From: Sphingomonas sp. Y38-1Y
GTDB lineage: Bacteria > Pseudomonadota > Alphaproteobacteria > Sphingomonadales > Sphingomonadaceae
Reading direction: 5' to 3'
DNA: 64,000 nt
Assembly (NCBI RefSeq): GCF_032391395.1
Contig: NZ_CP135916.1
Location: 1,116,001-1,180,000, forward strand
Part shown: one piece after another, positions 48,102 to 56,835 of the stretch
Layout: each line of letters starts with the position of its first letter
How positions within the stretch are numbered: position 1 is the stretch's first letter
Program-made: the position numbers and the translations under genes
Notes under the pieces: generated by a model
Databases searched by the model: none
What the model saw: the letters and a program-made list of their open reading frames with translations, nothing else
What the model was told of the DNA's origin: nothing

Positions 48102-49304
48102 ATGTTCGGTTTGAAGCTTGGCGTGGTGGCTTTGATGGCGTCCATCGCCGTTCCTGCCGTCGCACAGACACAAGCGCCTACGATCACCGTGATCGGCCCC
48201 AGCCTGAAAGACAGCGAGGCGCGGCTGCGCGCGTGCATCGCCCGGGGGTGCCCGCCGGCCGAGGAGATCGACGCGGTGCTCGGCCATGCCGAGGGTCAAT
48301 TCGTCGCCGGTGACTATCGCGGCGCGCGCGAGACCGTTCGCCGCGGCGTTTCCCGCAATCGCAAGTTCGCCAAGACCGCGCCCGAGCCTGTCGCCGACTT
48401 GCTGCGCGCCGATGCGCGGATCGCGGGACATCTGGGCTTTGCCGACAAGGCACGCCAGAGCATGATGGCGAGCGAGGGGGTGCTGCGCGGCGCGTTCGGC
48501 GAGACCGACGCGCGCTCGATCGCGGGGCGCATCGCGACCGCCGATGCCTGGCTGTCGCAGCGGCGCTTCGACGCGGCGATGGAGGGCTATCGCGCCGCCG
48601 AGCGCCTCGCAGGGCGCGCCGGCAATGCGCGGCTGGAGGGACTGGCGCTGCTGCGCCGTGCGTCGCTTGATGCCCAGCTCTCGTCCGCGCGAAGCGGCGA
48701 TGGCCGGCCTGACTCGCTTCGGCGTTTGCTGGAGCGGCGCGAGCCGGAACTTGCCGTCTTCGTCAATGCCGCGCGGATCGTCGATGCCCGAATCCAGGTG
48801 GCGCAAGGCAAGACCGATGCGATGGAGGCGATCATCGCGGCAGCACGGCAGGATGTCGGCAACGAGCCGCTGCTCCTCCACATGCCGGTGATCGTGCTCG
48901 ACGAAACGGGCGACCGGGTGGTCGACAAGCTGGCGAAGCGCGGGGCGCCGCCATTGACCAGTGCCCAGACGCCGCTGCTGAAGGTCGCGACGGAGGGAAA
49001 CTGGGCCGATTTCGGCTTCTGGGTCGGTCCCGACGGCCGCGTTCGTGAGGCTGAGATGCTCCGCAGCGGGCCGAAGCTGTCCGGCGAATGGCCGAAGCTG
49101 GTCGTCGCCTCGCTGGGCGGCCGACGTTATGCGCCAACGACCGCGCCCGCCGACGAGCCCGGCTTCTACCGCGTCGAGCGCTTCACCATGACCGCACCTT
49201 TCACCCAGGAAACCAGGTCGCGCATCCGCGTGAGATCGGCCGAGCGGAAGCTCGTCCGCCTCGATCTGACTGCACCGTCCCAGGCCACCGCCTCGGCCAA
49301 TTAG
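48102..49304 (+). CDS. Secreted TPR-like protein with degenerate TonB-like C-terminus
   Basis: 400 aa. Start ATG at 48102 has AAGGAGG eight bases upstream; the GTG at 48093 overlaps that site and is rejected. Signal peptide ends AVA-QTQAP. Residues ~35-250 are helical with TPR-like spacing (AEGQFVAGDYRGARETVRRGVSRN; LSQRRFDAAMEGYRAAERLAG). The end, WADFGFWVGPDGRVREAEMLRSGP...VVASLGGRRYAP, resembles a TonB C-terminal strand set. Function unknown; envelope location is likely. Confidence 0.72.
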   Translation: MFGLKLGVVALMASIAVPAVAQTQAPTITVIGPSLKDSEARLRACIARGCPPAEEIDAVLGHAEGQFVAGDYRGARETVRRGVSRNRKFAKTAPEPVADLLRADARIAGHLGFADKARQSMMASEGVLRGAFGETDARSIAGRIATADAWLSQRRFDAAMEGYRAAERLAGRAGNARLEGLALLRRASLDAQLSSARSGDGRPDSLRRLLERREPELAVFVNAARIVDARIQVAQGKTDAMEAIIAAARQDVGNEPLLLHMPVIVLDETGDRVVDKLAKRGAPPLTSAQTPLLKVATEGNWADFGFWVGPDGRVREAEMLRSGPKLSGEWPKLVVASLGGRRYAPTTAPADEPGFYRVERFTMTAPFTQETRSRIRVRSAERKLVRLDLTAPSQATASAN

Positions 49305-49339
49305 GCATCGAGTTCGCAGGGACCTCTATCGGCCGTGCG

Positions 49340-50149
49340 TCAGACTGGCTTTCCCGCGCGGCCGGCGAGTTCGGTGACGTAGTGCCAGGCGACGCGGCCG
49401 GAGCGGCTGCCGCGTTGCGTCGCCCACTGGATCGCGTCGGCGGGTTCGAAGGTCAGGCCGAGCGCGGCGGCATAGCCTGCGACGATCGCGAGATAGCCGT
49501 CCTGATCGAGCGCGTGGAAGCCGAGGCTCAGGCCGAAGCGGTCGGCGAGCGCGAGCTGGTCGTCGATGACGTCGCGCGGATTGATAGCGCTGTCCTGCTC
49601 GGCGATGTCGCGCGGCATCAGGTGGCGGCGGTTGGAGGTGACGACGATCCGCGCATTGGCGGGCCGTGCTTCGGCCCCGCCCTCCAGCAGCGAGCGCAGC
49701 GCGCGCGCCTCGCCCGCGGCATCGAAGCCGAGATCGTCGAGGAAGATCGCGAACGCACGGGGCGCGTCGGCGATGCGCGCGAAGAGGCGGGGGAGGGTGT
49801 CGAGGCGGTCGGTGACGACCTCGATCAACGCGATCGCCTGGCCCTCGGCCTGGAGCGCGCCGACGACGCCCTTGACCAGCGCCGACTTGCCGGTGCCGCG
49901 TGCGCCCCAGAGCAGCGCGTCCTGCGCCGCGACGCCGTCCGCGAGCCGCGTGAAATTGGCGAGCAGCACCGCCTTGTTGCGGTCGATGCCCTTCAGCCGG
50001 TCGAGCGGTTGCGGCGCGAAGGCACGGACGGCGCGCAGGCCCGTGCCGTCCCAGACATAAGCGGGGTGCGCCAGCGGGTCGGCATCGGCGGGCGGGGGCG
50101 GGGCCAGCCGGTCGAGCGCGTCGGCGATGCGGACAAGTGGGTCGGTCAT
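49340..50149 (-). CDS. DUF815-family AAA+ ATPase
   Basis: 269 aa from the ATG at 50149. Walker A is GARGTGKSALVKGVVG, Walker B FAIFLDDLGFD, sensor-like IVVTSNRRHLMPRD. The block RADRFGLSLGFHALDQDGYLAIV-like segment near the C-terminus and the N-terminal LKGIDRNKAVLLANFTRLADG mark the DUF815 family, whose role is unknown. Lone gene; convergent with the secreted TPR-like gene. Confidence 0.85.
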   Translation of the reverse strand: MTDPLVRIADALDRLAPPPPADADPLAHPAYVWDGTGLRAVRAFAPQPLDRLKGIDRNKAVLLANFTRLADGVAAQDALLWGARGTGKSALVKGVVGALQAEGQAIALIEVVTDRLDTLPRLFARIADAPRAFAIFLDDLGFDAAGEARALRSLLEGGAEARPANARIVVTSNRRHLMPRDIAEQDSAINPRDVIDDQLALADRFGLSLGFHALDQDGYLAIVAGYAAALGLTFEPADAIQWATQRGSRSGRVAWHYVTELAGRAGKPV

Positions 50150-50288
50150 GGTGCCTGGTCGTTGCCGCGCGCCTCGGTCGCGGGTCAAGCGATTAGCCAC
50201 GTTCGGTTCAGGCGAAGCGTGCGACACCGCAGGAAAGGGGAGGGCGCCGGGCATCAGCTCCCGCCCGGCGCCCAGCCCTTTCCCGAAT

Positions 50289-50312
50289 GTGCTCCCGCGG
50301 AGGCGGGAGCAC
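50289..50312 (-). terminator. Hairpin after dmeF
   Basis: Perfect 10-bp stem GTGCTCCCGC / GCGGGAGCAC with loop GGAG, 7 bp past the dmeF stop. No T-run follows on the minus strand, so Rho-independent termination is uncertain. Confidence 0.45.
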
Positions 50313-50318
50313 GGCGGT

Positions 50319-51281
50319 TCAGCTGTGTTCGGCGACCGTCAGATGCGCGATAGCAGGCACAGAGGCCAGGCGAGCGCGGATCGTGCCAGCGCTCGCCATT
50401 CCTTCGGCCTCCACGATCACCGCGTGCGCTTGCGGCCCGACACGCCAGACGTGGAGGTCGACGATCCGCGCGTCACCCGGCGCTTCCACCGCGCCGCGGA
50501 TCGTGTCGGCGAGCCCCGGGTCGGCGCGGTCGAGGAGGACGCGCGAGGTGTCGACCATCAGGCCCCACGACCAGCGCGCGATGACGATCGCGCCCAGCAC
50601 GCCGACCACCGAGTCGAGCCACACCCAGCCGAGATACGCCCCCGCCAGCAGCGCCGCGATCGCCAGGACCGAGGTGAGCGCGTCGGCAAGGACATGGAAA
50701 TAGGCGGAGCGCAGGTTGTTGTCGTGCGCATGGGCGTGGTCGTGACCGTGTCCATGATCGTGACCGACGCCGAGCAGCGCGACGCTGGCGATGTTGACGG
50801 CGAGGCCGATCACCGCGACCAACGTCGCTTCGCCGAACGCGACGGTGCCGGGTTCGACGATGCGGCGGATGCTCTCGACGCCGATGCCGATCGCGAACAG
50901 CGCGAGTACGAGCGCGGAGGCGAAGCCGGCGAGGTCGCCGACCTTGCCCGTGCCGAAGGTATAGCTCGGGTCGCGGGCATGGACGCGGGCATAGCGATAG
51001 GCGAGCGCCGCGACGCCGAGCGCGCCGGCATGCGTCGCCATGTGGAAGCCGTCGGCGAGCAGCGCCATCGACCCGGTCCAGTAGCCCGCGGCGATCTCCG
51101 CCACCATCGTCACCGCGGTCAGCCAGACGACCCAGACCGTGCGGCGGGCATTCGCCTCATGCGCGTCGCCCAGATATTCGTGGGTACGCGAGCAGGGATG
51201 GCCGGCGTCGCGCGTCGCCGCGGTGGCGGCGGGCGCATGGCTGTGGCCGTGATGATGGTGATGACCCGAATGCGGCGGCAT
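50319..51281 (-). CDS. dmeF: CDF-family Co(II)/Ni(II) efflux transporter DmeF
   Basis: 320 aa. His-rich N-terminus (HHHHHGHSH), then six membrane helices with the CDF metal site ALLADGFHMATHAG and a second His-rich loop (GHDHGHGHDHAHAHD) before VLADALTSVLAI. The EYLGDAHEANARRTVWVVWLT segment is characteristic of DmeF. It exports cobalt and nickel in exchange for protons. It follows the dmeR repressor by 12 bp. Confidence 0.92.
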   Translation of the reverse strand: MPPHSGHHHHHGHSHAPAATAATRDAGHPCSRTHEYLGDAHEANARRTVWVVWLTAVTMVAEIAAGYWTGSMALLADGFHMATHAGALGVAALAYRYARVHARDPSYTFGTGKVGDLAGFASALVLALFAIGIGVESIRRIVEPGTVAFGEATLVAVIGLAVNIASVALLGVGHDHGHGHDHAHAHDNNLRSAYFHVLADALTSVLAIAALLAGAYLGWVWLDSVVGVLGAIVIARWSWGLMVDTSRVLLDRADPGLADTIRGAVEAPGDARIVDLHVWRVGPQAHAVIVEAEGMASAGTIRARLASVPAIAHLTVAEHS

Positions 51282-51293
51282 CGCGCGATCCTC

Positions 51294-51569
51294 TTAGCGG
51301 AAGTGGCGGCGGAGCACCGTCGCCAGCTCGTCGGCGCCCGCGGCGCGCTGTTCGGGGGAGAGGCCGTCGGCGGCGACATGCTCGCGCAGATGCTCCTCGA
51401 CGAGTTCGTCCATCAGCCCGGCGACCGCGCCGCGGACGGCGGCGGCCAGGTGGAGCGTCTCGGCACAGGGAGCGCCGGCATCGACCGCGCGCTCGATCGC
51501 TGCGACCTGCCCGGCGATCCGGCGGACGCGCGCGAGCAGCTTGGACGAGTCCTGATGAAGATGAGCCAT
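51294..51569 (-). CDS. dmeR: Ni/Co-responsive repressor DmeR (RcnR/CsoR family)
   Basis: 91 aa all-helical repressor. The Ni/Co-sensing residues of RcnR are all at their expected positions: His3, Cys35, His60 and His64. This distinguishes it from copper CsoR and formaldehyde FrmR. Metal binding should release the operator directly upstream and switch on dmeRF. Confidence 0.93.
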   Translation of the reverse strand: MAHLHQDSSKLLARVRRIAGQVAAIERAVDAGAPCAETLHLAAAVRGAVAGLMDELVEEHLREHVAADGLSPEQRAAGADELATVLRRHFR

Positions 51570-51572
51570 AGG

Positions 51573-51589
51573 ATAGGGGGGTACCCTAT
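51573..51589 (-). promoter_or_regulatory. Candidate DmeR operator
   Basis: ATAGGG-GGGTA-CCCTAT, an inverted repeat containing a six-G tract, four bases before the dmeR ATG. G-tract palindromes flanked by AT sequence are the recognised operator type for RcnR/DmeR repressors. The site sits between dmeR and the stop of the metallopeptidase-like gene. Confidence 0.7.
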
Positions 51590-51602
51590 TATCAGCCTGA
51601 AC

Positions 51603-52061
51603 TCAAGCAGGCCCGAACGGCAGGATCCCGCGATACTGGTCGAGCGGCGGGGCGCCCGGCACCAGCCGGTTGCGGCGCAGGAGAAAGACGTGGCGGACGA
51701 TCTCGGCCTGCTGCTCGAGACCATAGCGCGACAGCCGCCATCCGGGCCTGAGGCTGTAGTCGTAGCGGCAGAAGGGATGGCGCTTGAGCGGCAGGAAGAT
51801 GCCCTGCTGATGCTGCCAGATATGGGTCATCTCATGGATGAACAGCCCCTGCGCGTCGGGGTGCACGCAGGAGAAATCGTCGCAGTAGAGCCCGCCCTTG
51901 GGATGGAAGTGGATCGAGCCCGTGGGTGCCATCACGGTGCCACGCGGCTGAAAGAATGCCCACTTCCGGTTCTCGACGCCGACCTGGCCATAATCGATCG
52001 CGTCGCCGAACATTTCGCGAGCGAGCGCGATCTCGCCGGCGGTGAGCGGGCGACCCCTCAC
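51603..52061 (-). CDS. Small HExxH protein (putative zinc metallopeptidase, 'vgr-related')
   Basis: 152 aa without a signal peptide. HEMTHIWQHQQG supplies an HExxH zinc site; surrounding blocks are RPLTAGEIALAREMFGDAIDYGQVGVENRKWAFFQPRG and SIHFHPKGGLYCDDFS. Similar alphaproteobacterial proteins are often labelled Vgr-related, with no proven function. Start overlaps the preceding gene by 4 bp (ATGA), so it is last of a three-gene operon with the copper chaperone. Confidence 0.75.
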   Translation of the reverse strand: MRGRPLTAGEIALAREMFGDAIDYGQVGVENRKWAFFQPRGTVMAPTGSIHFHPKGGLYCDDFSCVHPDAQGLFIHEMTHIWQHQQGIFLPLKRHPFCRYDYSLRPGWRLSRYGLEQQAEIVRHVFLLRRNRLVPGAPPLDQYRGILPFGPA

Positions 52062-52951
52062 TTGGGCCGGATCGAACCCGCGAGCCGGTCGCAGCGTGCG
52101 GCGAGGTCGTCGGCGACGGGCCAGATGCAGACGGTGCGGACATAGCCGCCCGCTGGCTGAAGGCGCAGGTGCTGGCGGATCGACACGACGCGCGCGCGAT
52201 CGACGGCGGTGCCGGCGACGACGACATCGTCGCCCGTCCGCCTGGCCTCAACGACCTTGAGGCGGGTGAAACCCGGCTGCGCCTCGAACAACTGGCGGGC
52301 ATAGGCTTCGGGATCGGCGATCGGGCGGCCGTCGATGCTGGCGGCGACCACCACTACCGGCTGCGCGCCGTCGGGATCGGTGTCGCGCGGGCCGTCGGTC
52401 AGGATCAGGCCCGATCCCATCAGCGTGCGGACCGGGCGATAGCCGGCGCGGTCGCCGATCGCGAAGGGAAGGGCGGCGACCGCCGCCTCGATCTCCGCGG
52501 GCTGGCGGATGCGGAGCGTGGCGAGCGCGGCTTCGATCGCGGCGGTGCCGGCGGCGGCGCCCGCCTCGGGCAGTTGCGCGGTGACGATCGCGGTCGTCGC
52601 GCCCGACTTGGCGATCAGCAGCCACTTGGCATACCGCTGGCCGCCGACGGTCTGATGGCCGCGCCAGCGTTTCGCCTCGACCCCGTCGGCAAGGCGCGGC
52701 ACCGTGCCCGAACCGTCGAGGACGATGCCGTTGGGCAGCGGCTCGCCGGGCTTGGCCGCGTCGATGCGGGCGACAAGCTCGGCATACGCTTCGGCCGGGA
52801 GTTCGGCGACGACGATGCTGCCGCCGGCCGTATCGGCGAACCCGGTGAATCCCTCCGCCGCGGTCATGCCGGGCGGGGGGACGAGGCCGATCGCGCCGCC
52901 CTGGGGATAGACGGCGGCCGCTTGTGCCGCGATCAGCGCCAGCGCGATCAT
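52058..52951 (-). CDS. Secreted protein of unknown function in copper chaperone operon
   Basis: 297 aa from the ATG at 52951. Short signal peptide (IALALIAAQAAA-VYPQG). The mature protein has GAIGLVPPPGMTAAEGFTGFAD, SIVVAELPAEAYAELV and a later VVVVAASIDGRP segment, with two Cys in the C-terminal third (RTVCIWPVADDLAARC). Not recognised. ATGA overlaps on both sides tie it to the PCuAC gene and the HExxH gene. Confidence 0.75.
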   Translation of the reverse strand: MIALALIAAQAAAVYPQGGAIGLVPPPGMTAAEGFTGFADTAGGSIVVAELPAEAYAELVARIDAAKPGEPLPNGIVLDGSGTVPRLADGVEAKRWRGHQTVGGQRYAKWLLIAKSGATTAIVTAQLPEAGAAAGTAAIEAALATLRIRQPAEIEAAVAALPFAIGDRAGYRPVRTLMGSGLILTDGPRDTDPDGAQPVVVVAASIDGRPIADPEAYARQLFEAQPGFTRLKVVEARRTGDDVVVAGTAVDRARVVSIRQHLRLQPAGGYVRTVCIWPVADDLAARCDRLAGSIRPK

Positions 52952-53394
52952 GGCGGGCCGGCGGTGCCCGGCGCGGCGAGCTTGGCGTCGAGCTCGATCG
53001 GCGGCGCCTTGTCGAACATCAGCGTGACGCGCGTCGTGCCCCCGGCCTTGAGCGCCGGGTCGAGGTCGAACAGCATCGCATGATCGCCGCCCGGCGATAG
53101 CGCCACCGTGGCGCCCGCGGGCACGTCGATCGCATCGACCGGCGCCATCGACATGACGCCGCCCGCCGACGAGGTCCGATGCAGCTCGACCAGCCGCGCG
53201 GCGGGGATGCGCAGCGAGGTCAGCCGCACGTCCTGATCGCCGCCGCGGATCGCGACATAGGCGGCGGCGGGACGGCCAGGAACGGCGGGAAGGCGGATCC
53301 AGGCGCCCGTCGCGGTGGGCGCGTCCGCGCCGCCGCCGCACCCGGCCAGCAGCGCCGCGCCCGCTACCGCCAAAAAGCTCAATCGCATCGCCAT
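52948..53394 (-). CDS. Copper chaperone PCu(A)C lipoprotein
   Basis: 148 aa with a lipobox LLAGC. The Cu(I)-binding pattern H-x(n)-M-x(n)-H-x-M is visible as LHRTSSAGGVMSM, followed by PGGDHAMLF, and matches the PCu(A)C family (DUF461). These proteins deliver copper to cytochrome oxidase Cu(A)/Cu(B) in the periplasm. It is first in a three-gene operon and divergent from dnaK. Confidence 0.9.
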   Translation of the reverse strand: MAMRLSFLAVAGAALLAGCGGGADAPTATGAWIRLPAVPGRPAAAYVAIRGGDQDVRLTSLRIPAARLVELHRTSSAGGVMSMAPVDAIDVPAGATVALSPGGDHAMLFDLDPALKAGGTTRVTLMFDKAPPIELDAKLAAPGTAGPP

Positions 53395-53439
53395 TCCCCT
53401 CGTGGGACAATCCGTCTCTCGGCCGCCTCGCGCCTAGCT

Positions 53440-53477
53440 TTGCCGCAATCTTGCGGCAAGGCGAACCCCCACTATAT
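53440..53477 (+). promoter_or_regulatory. Candidate heat-shock promoter and palindrome upstream of dnaK
   Basis: TTGCCGCAA-TC-TTGCGGCAA (53440-53459) is a perfect 9-bp inverted repeat. The second half includes CTTG (53450-53453), which is 18 bp from CTATAT (53472-53477), a spacing that fits alphaproteobacterial RpoH promoters. The palindrome therefore covers the -35 region and could bind a repressor. dnaK starts 87 bp further on. Confidence 0.5.
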
Positions 53478-53563
53478 CGCCACTCGTAATTGGTTCCGTC
53501 GCCACCAACCATCGGGGCGGAACCGTTCTCGAACGCATTGAACCGGGGGCCTTACGAGGGACT

Positions 53564-55471
53564 ATGGCTAAAGTAATCGGTATCGATCTCGGCACGACCA
53601 ACAGCTGCGTGGCAGTGATGGAGGGCGGCAAGCCCAAGGTGATCGAGAATGCTGAGGGCGCACGTACGACGCCTTCGATCGTCGCCTTTGCCAAGGATGG
53701 CGAGCGACTGATCGGCCAGCCGGCCAAGCGCCAGGCGGTCACCAATCCCGACAACACGATCTTTGCGGTCAAGCGCCTGATCGGCCGCCGCTTCGACGAT
53801 CCCGTGACGCGCAAGGACACCGAGCTGGTGCCCTATACGATCGCGCGCGGTCCGAACGGCGATGCGTGGGTGACCGCGGGCGGCCAGGATTATTCGCCGT
53901 CGCAGATCAGCGCCTTCACGCTTCAGAAGATGAAGGAAACCGCCGAGGCGTATCTGGGCGAGACGGTCAGCCAGGCGGTCATCACCGTCCCGGCATACTT
54001 CAACGACGCCCAGCGTCAGGCGACCAAGGACGCGGGCAAGATCGCGGGCCTGGAAGTGCTGCGCATCATCAACGAGCCCACGGCGGCGGCGCTCGCCTAT
54101 GGCCTCGACAAGAACGAGAACAAGACGATCGCGGTCTATGACCTGGGTGGCGGTACGTTCGACATCTCGATCCTGGAGGTCGGCGACGGCGTCTTCGAGG
54201 TGAAGTCGACCAACGGCGACACCTTCCTGGGCGGCGAGGATTTCGACGCCAAGCTCGTCCAGTATCTCGCCAACGAGTTCCAGAAGGCCGAGGGCATCGA
54301 CCTCACCAAGGACAAGCTGGCGCTCCAGCGCCTGAAGGAAGCGGCCGAGAAGGCGAAGATCGAGCTCTCGTCGGCGCAGACGACCGAGGTCAACCTGCCC
54401 TTCATCACCGCCGATCAGAACGGGCCGAAGCACCTGGTCAAGTCGATCAGCCGTGCCGACCTGGAGCGTCTGGTCGACGACCTGATCCAGCGCACGCTGG
54501 AGCCGCTCAAGAAGGCGATGGCCGACGCCGGCGTCAAGAACGAGGGTATCGATGAGGTCGTGCTCGTCGGCGGCATGACGCGCATGCCCAAGGTGCGCGA
54601 CGTCGTGAAATCGTTCTTCGGCGGCAAGGAGCCGCACACCGGCGTCAACCCCGACGAGGTGGTGGCGATCGGCGCAGCGATCCAGGCGGGCGTCCTTCAG
54701 GGCGACGTCAAGGACGTGCTGCTGCTCGACGTGACCCCGCTGTCGCTGGGCATCGAGACGCTGGGCGGCGTGTTCACGCGCATGATCGATCGCAACACGA
54801 CGATCCCGACCAAGAAGAGCCAGGTCTACTCGACCGCCGACGACAACCAGGGCGCCGTGACAATCCGCGTGTTCCAGGGCGAGCGCGAGATGGCCGCGGA
54901 CAACAAGATGCTGGGCCAGTTCGACCTGGTCGGCATCCCGCCCGCGCCGCGCGGCGTGCCGCAGATCGAAGTCACGTTCGACATCGACGCGAACGGCATC
55001 GTCAACGTGTCCGCCAAGGACAAGGGCACGGGCAAGGAGCAGCAGATCCGCATCCAGGCGTCGGGCGGTCTGTCGGACAGCGACATCGAGGGCATGGTCC
55101 GCGATGCCGAGAAGTTCGCCGAGGAGGACAAGAAGCGCCGTGCGGCGGCCGAGGCGAAGAACAACGCCGAGAGCCTGATCCACACGACCGAGCGCCAGCT
55201 TGCCGACAATGGCGAAAAGGTCGACGCGTCGCTCAAGTCCGAGATCGAGGGCAAGATCGCCGAGGCGAAGGCCGCGGTCGAGGGCGGCGATGCCGATGCG
55301 ATGCAGGCCAAGACCCAGGAGCTGGCGCAGGTCGCCATGAAGCTGGGCCAGGCCATCTATGAGAAGCAGCAGGCGAGCGAAGCCTCGCCTGGCGGCGATC
55401 AGGCGAACAAGGCCGACGACGACGTCGTCGATGCCGAGTTCTCCGAGGTGGACGACAGCCAGAAGGCGTAA
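53564..55471 (+). CDS. dnaK: Molecular chaperone DnaK (Hsp70)
   Basis: 635 aa. ATPase-domain motifs [32 protein letters not shown] and [14 protein letters not shown], linker [17 protein letters not shown], peptide-binding domain and an acidic tail ending [11 protein letters not shown]. It folds and protects nascent and damaged proteins with DnaJ and GrpE. dnaJ follows after a repeat doublet. Confidence 0.98.
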   Translation: MAKVIGIDLGTTNSCVAVMEGGKPKVIENAEGARTTPSIVAFAKDGERLIGQPAKRQAVTNPDNTIFAVKRLIGRRFDDPVTRKDTELVPYTIARGPNGDAWVTAGGQDYSPSQISAFTLQKMKETAEAYLGETVSQAVITVPAYFNDAQRQATKDAGKIAGLEVLRIINEPTAAALAYGLDKNENKTIAVYDLGGGTFDISILEVGDGVFEVKSTNGDTFLGGEDFDAKLVQYLANEFQKAEGIDLTKDKLALQRLKEAAEKAKIELSSAQTTEVNLPFITADQNGPKHLVKSISRADLERLVDDLIQRTLEPLKKAMADAGVKNEGIDEVVLVGGMTRMPKVRDVVKSFFGGKEPHTGVNPDEVVAIGAAIQAGVLQGDVKDVLLLDVTPLSLGIETLGGVFTRMIDRNTTIPTKKSQVYSTADDNQGAVTIRVFQGEREMAADNKMLGQFDLVGIPPAPRGVPQIEVTFDIDANGIVNVSAKDKGTGKEQQIRIQASGGLSDSDIEGMVRDAEKFAEEDKKRRAAAEAKNNAESLIHTTERQLADNGEKVDASLKSEIEGKIAEAKAAVEGGDADAMQAKTQELAQVAMKLGQAIYEKQQASEASPGGDQANKADDDVVDAEFSEVDDSQKA

Positions 55472-55483
55472 CGCATCCCTTCT

Positions 55484-55583
55484 CCCTCTCCCCTTCAGGG
55501 GAGAGGGTCGGGGAGAGGGGGATGAAGATTGGTGGCATTCTTGACTGCCCCTCTCGCAACCCTCTCCCCTGAAGGGGAGAGGG
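55484..55583. repeat. Inverted repeat doublet, family D copy 3
   Basis: Two 24-bp palindromic copies, 55484-55507 and 55560-55583 (core CCCTCTCCCCT / AGGGGAGAGGG), in opposite orientation between dnaK and dnaJ. The second is followed by CTATTTTGTT, so it could attenuate dnaJ relative to dnaK. Confidence 0.85.
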
Positions 55584-55593
55584 CTATTTTGTT

Positions 55594-56712
55594 ATGACCA
55601 CCGAAGTTGATTTCTACGAACTGCTCGGCTGCGCTCGCGACGCCGACGGCGCGACGCTCAAGTCCGCCTATCGCAAGCTTGCCATCCAGTATCACCCCGA
55701 CAAGAACGGGGGCTGCAAGGATCACGAGGCCAAGTTCAAGGCGATCAGCGAAGCCTATGACGTCCTGAAGGACCCGCAGAAGCGCGCCGCCTATGACCGC
55801 TATGGCCATGCCGCGTTTCGCAGCGGTGCGGGCGGCGGCGGTGGCGGGCAGGCCGACTTCTCCGGCTTTTCCGACATTTTCGAAAGCGTGTTCGGCGAGT
55901 TCATGGGCGGCCAGCGCGGCGGGCGCCAGCCGCGCCGCGGCGCCGACCTGCGCTACGATCTCGAGATCAGCCTGGAGGACGCGTTCCACGGCAAGCAGAC
56001 CGAGATCACGGTCGACGTCTCCGGCACGTGCGACACCTGCGCGGGCAGCGGGGCGAAGCCCGGCACGATGGCGCGCACCTGTGGCACGTGCGGCGGCGCG
56101 GGCAAGGTTCGCGCGCAGCAGGGCTTCTTCGTCGTCGAGCGGACCTGCCCGACCTGCATGGGCGCGGGTGAGACGATCGCCGATCCGTGCGGCACCTGCC
56201 GCGGCGACGGACGCATCGACAAGACCAAGACGCTGTCGGTCAACGTGCCGCCGGGCGTCGACGAGGGCACGCGCATCCGCCTGACCGGCGAGGGCGAGGC
56301 GGGGCCGCGCGGGGCGCCGCCGGGCGATCTCTACATCTTCCTCCACGTCGCGCGGCATGCGGTGTTCACGCGCGAGGGCACGACGCTCCATGCGCGCGCG
56401 CCCGTCAGCTTCGCGACCGCGGCGCTGGGCGGAGAGTTCCGCGTCGAGGGGCCGGATGGCGTCGAGCAGGTCATCCGCATCGCGCCCGGCACCCCCTCCG
56501 GCCGCGAGATCCGCCAGCGCGGCGCCGGCATGCCCGTGCTGCAAGGCCGTGGCCGCGGCGACATGGTCGTCCATGTCGAGGTGCAGGTCCCGACCAAGCT
56601 GACCCCGCGCCAGCGCGAACTCCTCGAAGCGCTGCGCGAAGTCGAGGGCGAGATCGTCGCCGAGGACGATGCCGGCTTCTTCTCGAAGATGAAGGCCGCG
56701 TTCGGGGGCTGA
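55594..56712 (+). CDS. dnaJ: Chaperone protein DnaJ
   Basis: 372 aa. J-domain with YHPDKN, Gly-rich GAGGGGGG linker, four zinc-finger CxxCxGxG-type repeats ([32 protein letters not shown]) and the C-terminal substrate-binding domain. The HPD tripeptide is intact. It stimulates DnaK ATPase and hands over clients. Confidence 0.96.
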   Translation: MTTEVDFYELLGCARDADGATLKSAYRKLAIQYHPDKNGGCKDHEAKFKAISEAYDVLKDPQKRAAYDRYGHAAFRSGAGGGGGGQADFSGFSDIFESVFGEFMGGQRGGRQPRRGADLRYDLEISLEDAFHGKQTEITVDVSGTCDTCAGSGAKPGTMARTCGTCGGAGKVRAQQGFFVVERTCPTCMGAGETIADPCGTCRGDGRIDKTKTLSVNVPPGVDEGTRIRLTGEGEAGPRGAPPGDLYIFLHVARHAVFTREGTTLHARAPVSFATAALGGEFRVEGPDGVEQVIRIAPGTPSGREIRQRGAGMPVLQGRGRGDMVVHVEVQVPTKLTPRQRELLEALREVEGEIVAEDDAGFFSKMKAAFGG

Positions 56713-56747
56713 GCGTCCCGCCTCCCTCGCCGTGCCACAACTGTACC

Positions 56748-56825
56748 GTTCGTGCTGAGCTTGTCGAAGCACGTGCCTGAGGCGTCGGCGCCTCCGTAAC
56801 GCGCTTCGACCAGCTAAGCACGAAC
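56748..56825. repeat. Intergenic palindromic repeat, family A copy 5
   Basis: Between convergent dnaJ and the phytochrome gene. It opens GTTCGTGCTGAGCTTGTCGA and ends with the inverted CAGCTAAGCACGAAC; inner GAGGCG-TCG-GCGCCTC-like palindrome. May serve as a shared terminator. Confidence 0.75.
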
Positions 56826-56835
56826 AGGTTTGCGG

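Noticed and set aside
50127-52145. 672-codon plus-strand frame opposite dmeRF and the HExxH gene
   Set aside because: Opposes four well-supported genes and has no recognisable domain.
53552-55183. Long open frame antisense to dnaK
   Set aside because: dnaK is unmistakable on the plus strand; the antisense product is Arg/Leu/Asp repetitive shadow sequence.
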